From: Cervus elaphus
Taxonomy: Eukaryota > Chordata > Mammalia > Artiodactyla > Cervidae
Length of the DNA: 64,000 nt
Direction: 5' to 3'
Assembly: GCF_910594005.1 (NCBI RefSeq)
Contig: NC_057835.1
Location: 45,036,001 to 45,100,000 of the forward strand
In this document: positions 34,070 through 45,444 of the stretch, in pieces
Layout of the letters: each line of letters begins with the position of its first letter
Position numbering within the stretch: the stretch's first letter is position 1
Notes under the pieces: generated by a model
Databases searched by the model: none
Seen by the model: only the letters and a program-made list of their open reading frames with translations
Told to the model about the DNA's origin: nothing
Program-made: the position numbers and the translations under genes

Positions 34070-35010
34070 AATATATTTAAGGAAATCACCTACATGAAAG
34101 AATGCAAAAATCATAAACACTTGGAGGTTAAATAATATGCTACTAAACAAGAAACTAGAGGTTAAAAACATAGTACCTAGAGACCAATGAAAATGAAAAC
34201 ACAACAACCCAAAATCTAAGAAATGTAGAAAAAGCAGTTCTAGGAGGGAAGTTTATAGTGATATAAGCCTATCTAAGGAAAGAAAAAACAATCTGAAATT
34301 AAAAACCCTAAAGGAAGTAGTGAATGAAAAAAAATCCAAAGTTATTTGGAAGCAATAAATTATGAAAATTAGAGCAAAAATAAATAAAACAAAGACTAAA
34401 AATAGAAAAATCAACAAAACTTAGAGCAGATTCTTTGAAGTGATAAACAACATTGATAAATTTTTAGCTGGACTTATCAAGATAAAAAAAGGAAAAGAGC
34501 CCAGAAAAATAAAATCAGAAATAAAAAAGAAGGCACAACTGAACATCATGGAAGTATAAAGGATCATAGATTATTACAAACAATTATAGGCCAATAATAT
34601 GGAAAAACCTAGAAGAAAGGGCTAAATTCCTAGAAATGTACACTCTCCCAAGACTGAACCAGGAAGAAATAGAAGAAAATAAAGATCCACTTATATTTAA
34701 AACTCTCAACAAAGTCTATATGGAAGGCATGTACCTCAACATAATAAAGGCCATGTATGACAAGCCCACAGATTAACAACATACTTAGTGAAAAGCTGAA
34801 AGCATTTTCTCTAAGCTAGGGAACAAGACAAGGATGCCCAGTCTCATCAGTTTTATTCAACACAGACTGGAATTCCTTGCCATAGCAATAAGAAAAAATA
34901 AGTAAGAAGAATTCAAATTTTAAAGGAAGAAGTAAAACTGTCACAGTTTGCAGATGGCATGATTCTTTACACAGAAAATTCTAGACACCACCAAAAATGA
35001 CTAGAAACTA
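34070..35010 (+). mobile_element. L1 ORF2 relic
   Basis: Blocks of L1 ORF2 in order with internal deletions: ccaacacaac-type start, gcagttctaggagggaagtt, agcagattctttgaag, aggaagaaatagaagaaaa, caagacaaggatgcccag. The RT catalytic box reads FADG at 34947-34958, where active elements have FADD. Many stops are present; non-functional. Confidence 0.9.
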
Positions 35011-35064
35011 ATATGGGATGGAGAGGTTCTGGAATCAGGGAAAACTTTTTTTTTTTTTTTCTGG

Positions 35065-35330
35065 AATTCTAAGATCTACTTTATACTCCTCTTTGTCTGG
35101 ATGAATTTTGCTCATCTTTTAAGATGGAGGTTAGGTGCCATCTTTCTCAGGAAGTCTTTCTTAATCAGAATTTGTCTCTAGCTAGGATAAAGCACTTCTG
35201 TTTTGTGATTCTCTAGTACAGTGTAAATTTCACAGAAAATTACAATAATCTGTGGGCTTTTGTATCTTTATCCCTAGGCTGTTGAGGGTGGAAAATGCCT
35301 CAATAAATAGTAAATGCCTAAACTATGGAC
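35065..35330 (+). mobile_element. L2 LINE 3' end
   Basis: tcttttaagatggaggttagg, then tttctcaggaagtctttctt, then atgcctcaataaatagtaaa, matching the L2 3' region. Confidence 0.7.
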
Positions 35331-35380
35331 ACACCTGGCACATGAATGTCATTCAACCCATGTCTTACCCTTGGGTTGAA

Positions 35381-35594
35381 GAAGTGAAGTGATGTCGCTC
35401 AGTCGTTGTCCGACTCTTTGCGACCCAGTGGACTGTAGCCCGCCAGGCTCTTCCGTCCATGGGATTCTCCAGGCAAGAATACTGGAGTGGGTTGCCATTT
35501 CTTCCTCCAGGGGATCTTCCCGACCCAGGGATCAAACCCGGGTCTCCCGCATTGCAGGCAGACGCTTTAACCTCTGAGCCACCAGGGAAGCCCC
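35381..35594 (-). mobile_element. Young-looking Bov-tA SINE
   Basis: Full-length reversed Bov-tA from cgctcagtcgttgtccgac to gagccaccagggaagcccc. Many CpGs survive (for example cttcccgacccagg and acccgggtctcccgc). This implies a recent or slowly decaying insertion. Confidence 0.96.
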
Positions 35595-35825
35595 AAGACA
35601 ATCTTAATCCCCCTTACTCTACTCCTGCTGTGCCCAACTGCAGTTGCCACCTTATAATCTATTACATAATTTATTTATATCTTGCATTTATTATTTATTG
35701 TTTAATCCTCATACTACAATGCAAACTTCTCAAAAACATGAACTTCTCTTTTGTTTCACAGAACCCAGGGCTGGTACATAGAATCTCTCAATGAATAACT
35801 GTCATTTCAGTGAATGAACTCATTA
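35595..35825 (+). mobile_element. Second L2 3' end
   Basis: cttataatctattacataattt, then atgcaaacttctcaaaaac, then gggctggtacatagaatctc, ending tgaatgaac. It has its own 3' terminus, so it is distinct from the copy at 35065-35330. Confidence 0.68.
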
Positions 35826-36429
35826 GAAAATTGTGGAACTATATGAAGGGTAATATCCTGATAAAAGGAGCTATAATACAAATTCAATAGATATTTACTA
35901 AATAAATATAATACTTCATATTAAAATGGAATGACAGTTCTGACCTAAGATATTTAATAAAGATAATCATGTTCAATTTAAGAAAGCAAACTAGTAGAAT
36001 AAATATCCACTACAAAAGAGAACGTTTTAAACTATCTCTATTTAAGTGAGAACACCTACACAAATGCTACAAATATTTTTTTTAAGACACTGAATGAATA
36101 GCTTTGTTAGTTGCTAATATTCATTTAAATATTTTTATTAAACCTCAAACTTAAAAATCTTTTCCTTTAAAACTCTATACCTCTTAGCATATAATTTCCC
36201 ATCTACAGTAACTCTGATCTCCATTTTTTGAACTATTTCTTCTGTTTTCATGGATATAGATCTATTTTGGTGGAAAAATTTTGGCCACTTCAAAAAGCAA
36301 CCACCACTTAGTAAAATGACGATATATCACTTAAGTTAGGAATTAGATTTTACCAATTGTGTGGGCACTCTCTTTTTTTTTTTTTCAAATTTTCTCTTAT
36401 TTGTGGATTTCCTTCACTGTACCCTGCTG
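35826..36429. other. No gene seen; AT-rich
   Basis: AT-rich sequence ending in a poly-T run near 36373-36385. No gene or repeat family is recognised. Confidence 0.4.
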
Positions 36430-36939
36430 ATTTCTCTTTTATAGACTGGCCACTCTTCTTTACTCACTCACTCACCTTTGTAAACCTGCATATCTCTGCA
36501 TATCGTAAATGTCAGTGAGCTTCAAATTTTGTCCTAGCCTCTCTTCTTTCACTATGTACACTTCTACAGAGCAGTTACAGCAGTTTCCAACACCTCAACT
36601 ATTCTTTGTGCTAGTGATGCTTACAGACTTATATGCCTACGGTTGACCCAGCTTCTTGTTGTGCATATGGTCTTGTATTGAGCACAAAACCCACAAACTT
36701 AAGATACCAAAAACAAAGCTCCTCTTTCCTTGAAATTCCATTCCTTCTCATCTGTTTACTCTATCAGTGAATAACATCAAACATTCAGATACCTAACCCA
36801 CATTTTTTTTTACTCCCTTTTTTCTCATTCTCATTCAACCAAGTGCTAAGCCTTATCAATTCCATCTCCTAAATAAGTAAATATCCATTTGTTCACACCT
36901 CTCCATCCACACCTTCTAGGACACCATTATTTCATGCTT
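36430..36939 (+). mobile_element. Long L2 LINE, part 1
   Basis: Includes ccaagtgctaagccttatc followed by aattccatctcctaaataag, equivalent to the L2 block caatccatcagcaaatcctg. It is interrupted by Bov-A2. Confidence 0.72.
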
Positions 36940-37214
36940 GCTGCCAAGCGGCTAAATCGCTTCAGTCGTGTCCGACTCTGTGCGATCCCATAGACGGCAG
37001 CCCACCAGGCTTCCCCGTCCCTGAGATTGTCCAGGCAAGAATACTGAAGTGGGTTGCCATTTCCTCCTCCAATGCATGAGAGTGAAAAGTGAAAGTGAAG
37101 TCTCTCAGTCGTGTCCGACTCTTCGCGACCCCGTGGACTACAGCCTACCAGGCTCCTCCATCCATGGGATTTTCCAGGCGAGAGTACTGGAGTGGGGTGC
37201 CTTTGCCTTCTCCA
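36940..37214 (-). mobile_element. Bov-A2 (dimeric SINE) with TSD
   Basis: Two Bov-A units joined by the gaaaagtgaaagtgaag linker, with a gctgccaagcggctaaatcg end. TSDs are atttcatgctt (36929-36939) and atctcatgctt (37215-37225), 10 of 11 identical. CpGs are well retained (cgtgtccgactcttcgcgac), so it is young. Confidence 0.96.
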
Positions 37215-37225
37215 ATCTCATGCTT

Positions 37226-37950
37226 AGATCAGCGATTTTAACCCTCTTTCTGCTTATTCTCAGTCTTCTTTTGCTCTTTTCGAATTTATTCTTCTCACTG
37301 AAGCTATGTTGATAATTGTAAAAAGCAAATCTAACAATGTCATTTTCCTGCTTTTAACACCTAATTGTCTTCCCATTACCTTCAAAGTTCAAACTCCTTA
37401 GCAGACTTAAAGATTCCTTCCACCACAGATTTCTTCAACTTTAAGTTCTACTACCTCACGCTTTATAATCCAGCCACACTGAAATTTTTAAAGGTGTCTG
37501 AGAACACATGCTCAATCTTCTTTCCAGACCTTGAAACCCATTTGTTAAATTGATACATCTTTTTCTGGAATTATATGTGGGTGTGCAATTCTAACAACAT
37601 GTAGGAAAGAATTTACTGAACTTTTAGTCCAATCTGTATGAAGAGAAAATCCTAACATGAAATGAATACTGATTTTGTTTAAATAATCATACCTCTCACC
37701 TTGTCTCATACAACTGCTCATTCTTTATATCTCTAATTATATTTTACTTTATTCTATAATCTATTTACAGTTGATTAGATGCTCCCGTGATATACTTCTG
37801 TAGCACTTTTTAATTTTTGTGTCATCACTCTAATATTTTTTAAACCGCAGATTCCCTTAACAGACTAAAACCTCAATAATTATGTGAATTATGACTAGTT
37901 TCTTTATTGTTCTGTCCTCAGTACTTTAGTGTCTGGCACATATAGATCCC
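37226..37950 (+). mobile_element. Long L2 LINE, part 2
   Basis: aatctaacaatgtcattttcc, then gtcttcccattaccttcaaag, then gttcaaactccttagcag, then tttagtgtctggcacatatag: the L2 3' region continuing to near its end. With part 1 this makes about 1.2 kb of L2. Confidence 0.75.
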
Positions 37951-38651
37951 AAGGTGGTGGTGGTGTTGCTGTTGAAGGACTGAGTGATAAGTTAGAGGGG
38001 AACTTTTTTTCTATCTTCTTTGGACCATAGAGGATTTCTGACAGCATGATAAAAACCAGCCTCTGTATATATCAAATCAATTTCCCCAGTTATATTATAA
38101 TTAAGAAAATTCCTTCAAACCTGGCAATCACTTGTCTCATAATTAATTTTTGGTATTTTGCTTTGTCTTCTTCTCTGATTTTTCATACCTAATTTTAAGG
38201 AAAAAGGAAGAGGCTGCCTCAGGGACAGATTATTAGGTGTTATTTAGGTCTGGAAGCCTCCTATCCATTAATTTTTTAGCTCTCTTAGGGCAATTACTAT
38301 ATCTTTCTTTGAGTAAAAATGTACTATCACTTTTGGGATAATATATAGGAGAGTCTCTAATTGCTAAAAGAAAAGCTCTAGAAAAGAAGCATACAAACCA
38401 CACAAGGAAATTACATGTTTATCATTGTAAGGATAAAACTGACATCCTTATAAAGCAGGATCACTGAATAGGAAAAATACAAACATACATCACAAGTACA
38501 ATGAAATGAATTTGTGTGAATGAAGCTGTGCAGCCTGACAATATTCAGTGCCCAAGAAGCCAATATTACTAATCATATTACCAGTTGATAAAACTATTTG
38601 GGGGGGGGGTAAGATTCTTCAAAAACCACAAGACTATCAATTTAATGTTCA
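37951..38651. other. No gene seen
   Basis: A poly-G run lies near 38601-38610. No gene or repeat family is recognised. Confidence 0.4.
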
Positions 38652-38664
38652 TTAAGAGAACAGA

Positions 38665-38878
38665 GGGGGCTTCCCTGGTATTTCAGAGGGTAAAGAATCT
38701 GTCTGCAATGCTGGAGACCCAGGTTTGATCCCTGGGTCAGGAAGATCCCCTGGAGAAGGAAATGGCAACCCACTCCAGTACTCTTGCCTGGAAAATCCCA
38801 TGGACAGAGGAGCCTGGTAGGCTACAGTCCATGGGGTCACAAAGAGTCGGACACAACTGAGCGACTTTACTTACATAC
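38665..38878 (+). mobile_element. Bov-tA SINE with perfect 13-bp TSD
   Basis: Full-length element flanked by ttaagagaacaga at 38652-38664 and 38879-38891. Confidence 0.97.
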
Positions 38879-38924
38879 TTAAGAGAACAGATCATTATTT
38901 ACCATTAAGATTTCCCATTAAGAT

Positions 38925-39107
38925 GGGAAAGATGGAAGGCAGGAGGAGAAGGGGACAACAGAGGATGAGATGGTTGGATGGCATCACCAACTCAATGGAC
39001 ATGAGTTTGAGCAAGCACTGGGAACTGGTGTGGACAGGGAAGCCTGGTGTGCTACAGTCTGTGGGGTTGCAAAGAGCCGGACGTGACTGAGTGACTGAAC
39101 TGAACTG
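38925..39107 (+). mobile_element. BovB 3' end
   Basis: gggaaagatggaaggcagg to gactgaactgaactgaa. Strongly 5'-truncated; no clear TSD. Confidence 0.95.
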
Positions 39108-39126
39108 AAGAGAATAGCTACTGTAT

Positions 39127-39266
39127 ATGTTGTTATTATTCAGTCACTAAGTCACGTCTGACTCTTTGCGACACTATGAACTATTATAGCCTGCCAGGCT
39201 CCTCTGTCCGTGGGATTCTCCGGACAAGAATACTGGTATGGGTTGCCATTTCCTCCTCCAGGGAGA
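39127..39266 (-). mobile_element. 5'-truncated Bov-tA
   Basis: gttgttattattcagtcac through cctcctccaggga. It lacks the whole tRNA-like head. Short TSD tactgtat at 39119-39126 and 39267-39274. Confidence 0.92.
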
Positions 39267-39398
39267 TACTGTATGTAGATAGATTTTTAAGGGAGACTTT
39301 ATTTGCTAATAGTGATCAGATGCAGCCTCAGTGAGTCTAACACAAGTTAAAATCCAGGTCTTCTACAATTTTTTGCTTTTACGTAAAAAAGGTTGATG

Positions 39399-39627
39399 GG
39401 CTTCCCTGGTGGTTCAGCGGTAAAGAATCTGCCTGCAATGCAGGAGACCTGGGTTCGATCCCTGGGTAGGGAAGATCCCTTAGAGGAGGGCATGGCAACC
39501 TACTCAAGTACCCTTGCCTAGAGAATCCCATGCACAGAAGAGCCTGGCAGGCTGCGGTCCGTAGGGTTTCACAGACTCGAACACGACTGAAGCGACTAAG
39601 CAGCAGCAGCAGCCAAAAAAAAAAAAA
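39399..39627 (+). mobile_element. Near-consensus Bov-tA with intact B box
   Basis: Full-length, including ggttcgatccc (39452-39462), a perfect Pol III B-box match, and an A-box-like ggttcagcggtaaag. It ends in a (cag)n run and an A tail (39614-39626). Among the SINEs here it is the best candidate for retained Pol III promoter function. That is inferred only. Confidence 0.97.
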
Positions 39628-40081
39628 GGCTATTTTTAAAGATATAAGGAAAACCCTTTCAGCTGATTCTAAAACTCAGGAATTTTTCTCATTACAAAAA
39701 AAAAAAAATAGAGATGGAAGACGGTCAGACTTTGAATCAAGTCCCCTATTCAGAATAGTTCTAGAAATGTTCATCAAGTCTAGGTATTGGAAGTTTTCAT
39801 TTGGAAAGTAAATAAGAGAAGAGAAATATAACATCTATCTTAAACACTCTTCAAGAGAAATTTTTCTTGTTTGTTTTTTAAATAGTAAAATGATGATTTT
39901 AGAAAGATCTGCAAAAGAGAAAACAATTTGACACCTTAATAAGAGGTGTACTTGGATAAAATTGGATGAATGTAGTTACAAGACATGAAGTGGATAAAGA
40001 AAGTGAAAAGGTAAAAACTTCTAGTTATTTATTTATCAACAAGTACTAAAGATGCAGTATAGAGCATGGTAAATTAAAATT
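39628..40081. other. No gene seen
   Basis: An A run lies near 39697-39709. No gene or repeat family is recognised. Confidence 0.4.
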
Positions 40082-40292
40082 CTCAGTTGCACAGTTGTGT
40101 CCAACTCTTTACAGCCCCATGGACTGTAGCCTGTCAGGCTCCTCTGTCCATGGGATTTCCCAGGCAAAAATACTGGAGAGGGTTGCCATTTCCTACTCCA
40201 GGGGATCTTCCCAACCCAGAGATTGAGCCCACATCCCTTGCACCACTTATATTGCCGGTGGAATGTTTACCACTGCACCACATGGGAAGCCT
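40082..40292 (-). mobile_element. Bov-tA SINE
   Basis: Full-length reversed copy ending accacatgggaagcctatag. The B-box region has lost its CpG. Confidence 0.94.
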
Positions 40293-40399
40293 ATAGTTAA
40301 ATTGCTACTTATTAAATATGAAAGCTGTTAAGAGAGTAAATCCTGAGTTCTCATCATGAAGAAGAACTGCGTTTTTCTTTTTTAAAATGTTTAATCTAT

Positions 40400-40545
40400 A
40401 TGAAATGATGGATGCTTATTAAGCTTATTGTGGTAAGCATTTCATATGTATTATGTAAGTCAAATAATTCTGTTGTACACCTTAAACTTACATAGTGCTG
40501 CATGTCAATTATATCTCAATAAAATGGAAAGAAAAAAATAAGAGT
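40400..40545 (+). mobile_element. L1 3' end
   Basis: ctgttgtacaccttaaac, then gcatgtcaattatatctc, then aataaaatgg, an L1 3' terminus with A-rich tail. Confidence 0.8.
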
Positions 40546-40689
40546 TGTATTAGAAGTAGGAAGAATACAGTCTAAATCAAATAAGCATCTTCTAATATAT
40601 TTCTTTCTACAAAGCCCTCTAGAATGGTTTATAATCACCTGATTATTTTTCAAATTAAAGAAATCACATTTATTGCAAACTATTGTGTA

Positions 40690-40910
40690 GGATGAGAGCA
40701 TTTTACTGAGTCTGTGTTTTGTACCAGGCACTGTGCTAAGCTGAAGAAATACATTGATAAAATTAAACAAATATAGTCCATATGCTCATGGAACTTACAG
40801 CACAACCGAGAGAACAGACATAAATCAAATAATCATACTGATGGAAGGAATTTTCATATATTGAGGTGTGAAGAAGTCATTCTGGCTTACACAGCACCTA
40901 AGCTTTGTTA
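40690..40910 (-). mobile_element. L2 3'-end relic
   Basis: ttactgagtctgtg..taccaggcactgtgctaag, then gctcatggaacttacag, then acagacataaatcaaata, equal to the reversed L2 3' end. Confidence 0.72.
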
Positions 40911-41509
40911 TAACTAGAGCAGCCTGTATTATGGCTGAACATGTATTGCACCACTGTTTTAAATATTGAAGAAAAGTACATTTAAAAATCAAAATGAAAT
41001 AACCATGGTTCGGGCATCCAAAATGATGTCTGTTTGCCATTGTGGATGTGGTCTCAGACAAGTTTCTGCATTACTGAGAACTTGAATTCTTGAGCCATGT
41101 CAGACTCAGAGACACCACCAACTATTTTCAAAACAGTTATCTGCTAGTAGCTTCCAGTTGCAAACTTATGGTCTCAAGGTCTCACCTTTTACCTAGGCAA
41201 ACATTTCAGATCCCAACCCATACTTGCTTAACAAGCATCCTTACTTGCCGACTTCAATGATAATCACTGGCAAACAATGTATAATTTTGCAATTTTGTCT
41301 TTTTAAGCTTCAGCATCTGGTAGTCCAATGAACACAACTCAGATACTTCTTAAATCTGTGTCTCACAGGCTATCATCCTCAGATTGGCTCAAATAAAATG
41401 CTTTTCTATTCCTATTATTGATTGGTTTATCGATTATTCCCATCAACAATACAAAAATAAACATATAATTACTTAAACTCAGATAACTGCTAGGAATTAA
41501 AATGCTGAA
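40911..41509. other. No gene seen
   Basis: No gene, ORF of note or repeat is recognised between two L2 relics. Confidence 0.4.
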
Positions 41510-41830
41510 CACTATGAATGCATGTAGTTAGAGAATTTATTTAGTCCAGGAAGGTTAGGATGTGAAGGTGACTTGTAAGTCCCAGTAGCATTCCAGGCAG
41601 AGGGAAAAGGCTGTGAGTTGGTAGGGACCATATTCTTCCAAGAAAGAGAAAGAAGGTCAATGTGTCTAGGTTACAGAAAGAGGTGGGGAAAAGAACATAA
41701 GATGGAAAGGCAGAGGTTGACAGGCACTAGATCATGCAGGGCTTTATGGCCATTTAAGGGTTCAGGTCTTTATCTTAACTATAATGGGAAGCCTTGAAGT
41801 GCCGAAAACTAAGGCAACACAAGGAACTAT
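41510..41830 (-). mobile_element. L2 relic
   Basis: gcattccaggcagagggaaaa, then aagaaggtcaatgtgtctag, then gatcatgcagggctttatgg, then aatgggaagccttgaagtg, in reversed L2 order. Confidence 0.8.
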
Positions 41831-41994
41831 ATTATAGACAGGCAAGATAGAAAGTGTAAAATTATTTCTAAAAATATTAGACTATAAATGCCATCAATTT
41901 GTTTCCAGTTTGAATTATATTGTTTATTTCTCAACTATTTTAATCCAGACTAACGCTAGAAAAATTAGACAAAATATGTGGAAGAAGTCCTTCA

Positions 41995-42165
41995 TGCAAA
42001 CATTTGTTGAATAAATATGTTAACAAATACAGATTTGGCACTTTCCTATGACCCTAGGTTCATAAAAAGCACAGACATTCAGGATAAAAGAGTGAATAAA
42101 ACCAACAGAGCTGTTGTTTTCCTGGAGCTCATAGTATAGAAGAAAAAAAAACCTGTGTTTTTTTG
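41995..42165 (-). mobile_element. L2 3'-end relic
   Basis: aacatttgttgaataaatatg, then gagtgaataaaaccaacag, then cctggagctcatagtat, a second L2 3' end close to the previous one. Confidence 0.68.
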
Positions 42166-42284
42166 TACTTTCAAAAACAGATTGAGTCTAAGTGAAGAGG
42201 ATATTGATAAATAGAAGCGGGTATATCATACAATGCTTTCACGCTCTGTAAGGCCACTGTCTACATGTGCTCATTAGAATACCT

Positions 42285-42755
42285 GTGTGATAGGCTGCAA
42301 AAATGACCCAAATCATACACTCCCACTCTATCCAAGCCCTTTAAAAAATTTTTTTGCACCTCTCTCTCACTGTGGGCCAGGTAACTTACCCTGCTCTTTG
42401 ACAATGGTAAGTCCCATGCAAGCTGAGATTTGTAACGGGCTTGTTGTTTGGGCTTGCTTACTCTTGTGCTTTTGCTTTCATCATGAGGATAGCTCCAGCT
42501 AGTCTCCTGGAGAGTGAAAGACACATGGAATGGAGCTGAGTCACTGCTGTTGCTCCAGTTTGGTTGTGATTCAGCTCCATGTATCTAGCCAACCCCTAGG
42601 TATGTGTGTGAACCCAGCGGAGATCAGCAAAGCTGACTGCTTGACCACCAACAGACCAAAAGTATGTGAGCAATAAATCCTATGCCTTGTGTCACTGAGG
42701 TTTTGTGCTTGTTTCTAATATAGCATTAAAATACTGCAGCATTACTGTGGCAATC
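42285..42755 (+). mobile_element. MLT1-type MaLR solo LTR
   Basis: ctttgacaatggtaag, ttgggcttgcttactcttgtg, catcatgaggatagctcc, gtatgtgagcaataaatcc and cactgaggttttgtgc occur in MLT1 order, ending near cagcattactgtggcaat. No paired LTR. Confidence 0.8.
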
Positions 42756-42929
42756 AATATCTAGAACATCTAAAGTCAATTTGTGTAGAAAGAGGGCTAT
42801 ATCCTTCGAAGTCATCCACAGCATCATTTCTAACTTCAACTATTCATACAGGTGACTTCCTTAAAGATGTGTCTCAGAATCATGGCTGTATGTTCTGCAC
42901 AAAACTTTCTGAAGACCAGACTTGGATAT

Positions 42930-43875
42930 ATAGCCACCTGAGTGAAATCTACATTGGGATGCTGAAGTGGACAGCTCTAACTCAACATGTTCAAATCAGA
43001 ACTCTGTTTCTCCTCACTCAAAGTCACTCTTCCCTCAGTTTTCTGCATTGTAGTAAATGGCACCATCATTGACCTGTTTACTCAAAACAGGACTCCATTC
43101 ATCATCATCAACTTCTTTTGTCCACATTCTGTAATTAAAACATTAGTAGGTCCTATTGGTTCCATCTTTCAGATATGCAACCCTCTTCTATGTGCTCTCT
43201 TCTCTCACTTAAATAGCATCCTAACTGATCTCCCAGCTTCTACTATTGTCTGGATACAGTTAATTATTCTCAACACAAGTAGATCAATTTCATTTAAGTT
43301 GTAAATTAGATTATATTATTTTACAGCTCAAAGCCCTTCATACTCAAAATAAAATTCAACATCCTTCATGTGGCCAATAAGAGACTATAGGGTCTCTTCC
43401 CTCAATTCCCATTCATCTTATTGCTACTTCAGCATCAGTTACCAAATTTCCCCAGTTAGTTATAGAAGCTAAGATCCTGGCGTTCTGGCATTCTTGCTAT
43501 ATGTCAAGCTTATACATACCAAGCTTGTTCCCATTTCAGGACATTTACATTTGCAGTTTTCTCTTTTAAGAAAAAATTTCACTCAAGTTTTTGTCTCTCT
43601 CATTCACTTACTTCAATCAGGTCTCTGCTCAGATGTACCTACTACAGAAAGGTGTCCGCAGATGACTTTAATTAGAGTAACAACCCCTACCACATACATA
43701 TATCTCCATTAATTTCAATCCTATTGCATGTTTTCTTTAGCCTTCATACTCCATATTGCAGTAAAAAGTAAGGATCATGTAGTTAAGAATTTTTGTCTTG
43801 TTCAGGACTGTAGCTCCCAGGCCTAATTATAATGTGCCTCTCATTATAATTACTCAATAAATAATAGCTAAATGA
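42930..43875 (+). mobile_element. L2 LINE, ~0.95 kb
   Basis: ctaactcaacatgttcaaatc, then gtaaatggcaccatcattg, then cagctcaaagcccttcatac, then aataattactcaataaataat ending aatgaatgaa. The 105-aa frame at 42987-43304 is decayed L2 coding sequence. Confidence 0.82.
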
Positions 43876-45444
43876 ATGAAAGTGCATTTATTATAGAAAT
43901 TGCCCCAGTAACTGCTACAACCTTCTCCATAATAGGTGCTCATGTTCAGGAAGGATCTCTGTTTTGGTTAATTGTGATGGGCTACTCTAATGCTTTTCTA
44001 CCACAACAGTTAGAACTGATACAGATAACAGATAAAGCAATTGGCTCTCATTGCACCCACGTTAACTGTATCTCCATGTTAGGGGCATTGGAAATTAGAG
44101 TATGCCTTTTCAGGGCATGAACCTACATACAATAGGAGTTGCAGATTCAAAGCTGAGGTTCTGCAATGTTTGAAGGTTTCCATGGGAACAACACGATTCT
44201 ATGTTCTGTTTAGAAGCTTAAAATATGTGATGGCAAGAAAGCGCTGCTGTAACACACCACGTGAGGATGATTCAAAAGATGAAAGCCTATAAAAATTAAT
44301 GATCAGAGAAGAATGTAAGCTAGTAAATCAACAACCACATTATTAAAAACAGAGGAAATATAATTGGTCACATATGGTCACACTATAACAAGGCAAGAGT
44401 CATTGCATTCTTTAATCCAGTTACGCATTTAATGTGCACCTCAAAGGCGGGAGCAAAACTAATATGCCAACAGCCTTGTGGAAATGAAATCCTTCTCTTA
44501 TTAATACTTTCCATGACATCTAATTAGCTATTAAGAAAATAGCTTAACAATGAGAATGGGTACCTAAAATAAAATCATGTTAATGAATTACCACTATCAC
44601 AGTTTTTTATAAGTAGAGCAGGCTTTGGAAATGATAGACTTTAGGTTGTAGAGGGTTAGAAGACAAACAATTCAGATGGAATAAAATCAATGTGCATTTG
44701 AACTTCACAAGTTTCCTTGTCTTCTCAAGATTTCAAAAAATAAGGGAAACAAAGCTTAGTCTTTTCACACGTCACTATGTGACTTGAGAAACAAAATTGT
44801 AATATATATACCAACAAAAGATCTTTATAAATTTTTAATATTTTCTGTAAATTACCTCAATTTTGAAGACTCCTGGTAAGGCTCAAAGAAGATTCAAAGA
44901 ACTTTAAAAGTGTTTTAATAAATCTTCTATTTGGCCAGAATGTTTGCTGGCCCACAAACATTTTACAACTGTTTCTGATGCTTACCAATATCTTTAAAAA
45001 AAAAATAGCTGATAGTAAAAAATGAAAAAAATAAATTTTTTTTAAAAAGTCCTTGAGATTTGACTTGCCAAAAAAAAAATTTTTTTTCTATCTCCTTTGG
45101 ATAAGTAAGTTGATGCTAATTTATGTGGCTGGGTCAAACAGAGATAGTTGATATTCACCAAATATTCTAAATCAGTATTCTACAAACTTTTTCTGTGTAC
45201 CTGCTTCACCCTTATTTCTGAAGGTTTTTGTTTGTTTGTTTGTTTGTTTATTCTAGGCATCATGGTAAACTATAGTAACCACTAACTCCTGAATTTTACA
45301 GGCTATATAGTTATTCCTGGATATTATATTTGCTTGTCTTAGATGTGGGTACAAATTCTCAAGGAAGGGACTAGATGGACTAGTGCAGATTTAGTACCAA
45401 AGTCTGAAATAGCTACTTTGTCCACAGAATGGAGAAGGAAAATT
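43876..45444. other. 1.6 kb without gene
   Basis: Unique AT-rich sequence with A/T homopolymers at 44995-45090 and a (GTTT)n run at 45225-45251. The 82-aa frame at 43872-44120 has no domain. Confidence 0.4.
45225..45251. repeat. (GTTT)n microsatellite
   Basis: Five to six TTTG units. Confidence 0.9.

Noticed and set aside
35459..35794. 111-aa frame containing a MGFSRQEYWSGLP-type peptide
   Set aside because: This peptide recurs across the window wherever Bov-tA lies in reverse (609, 20222, 38652, 54243); it is SINE read-through, not a protein family.
39399..39470. tRNA gene
   Set aside because: Has A/B-box-like blocks but is the tRNA-like head of a Bov-tA SINE; no complete cloverleaf is expected and the 3' half is BovB-derived.
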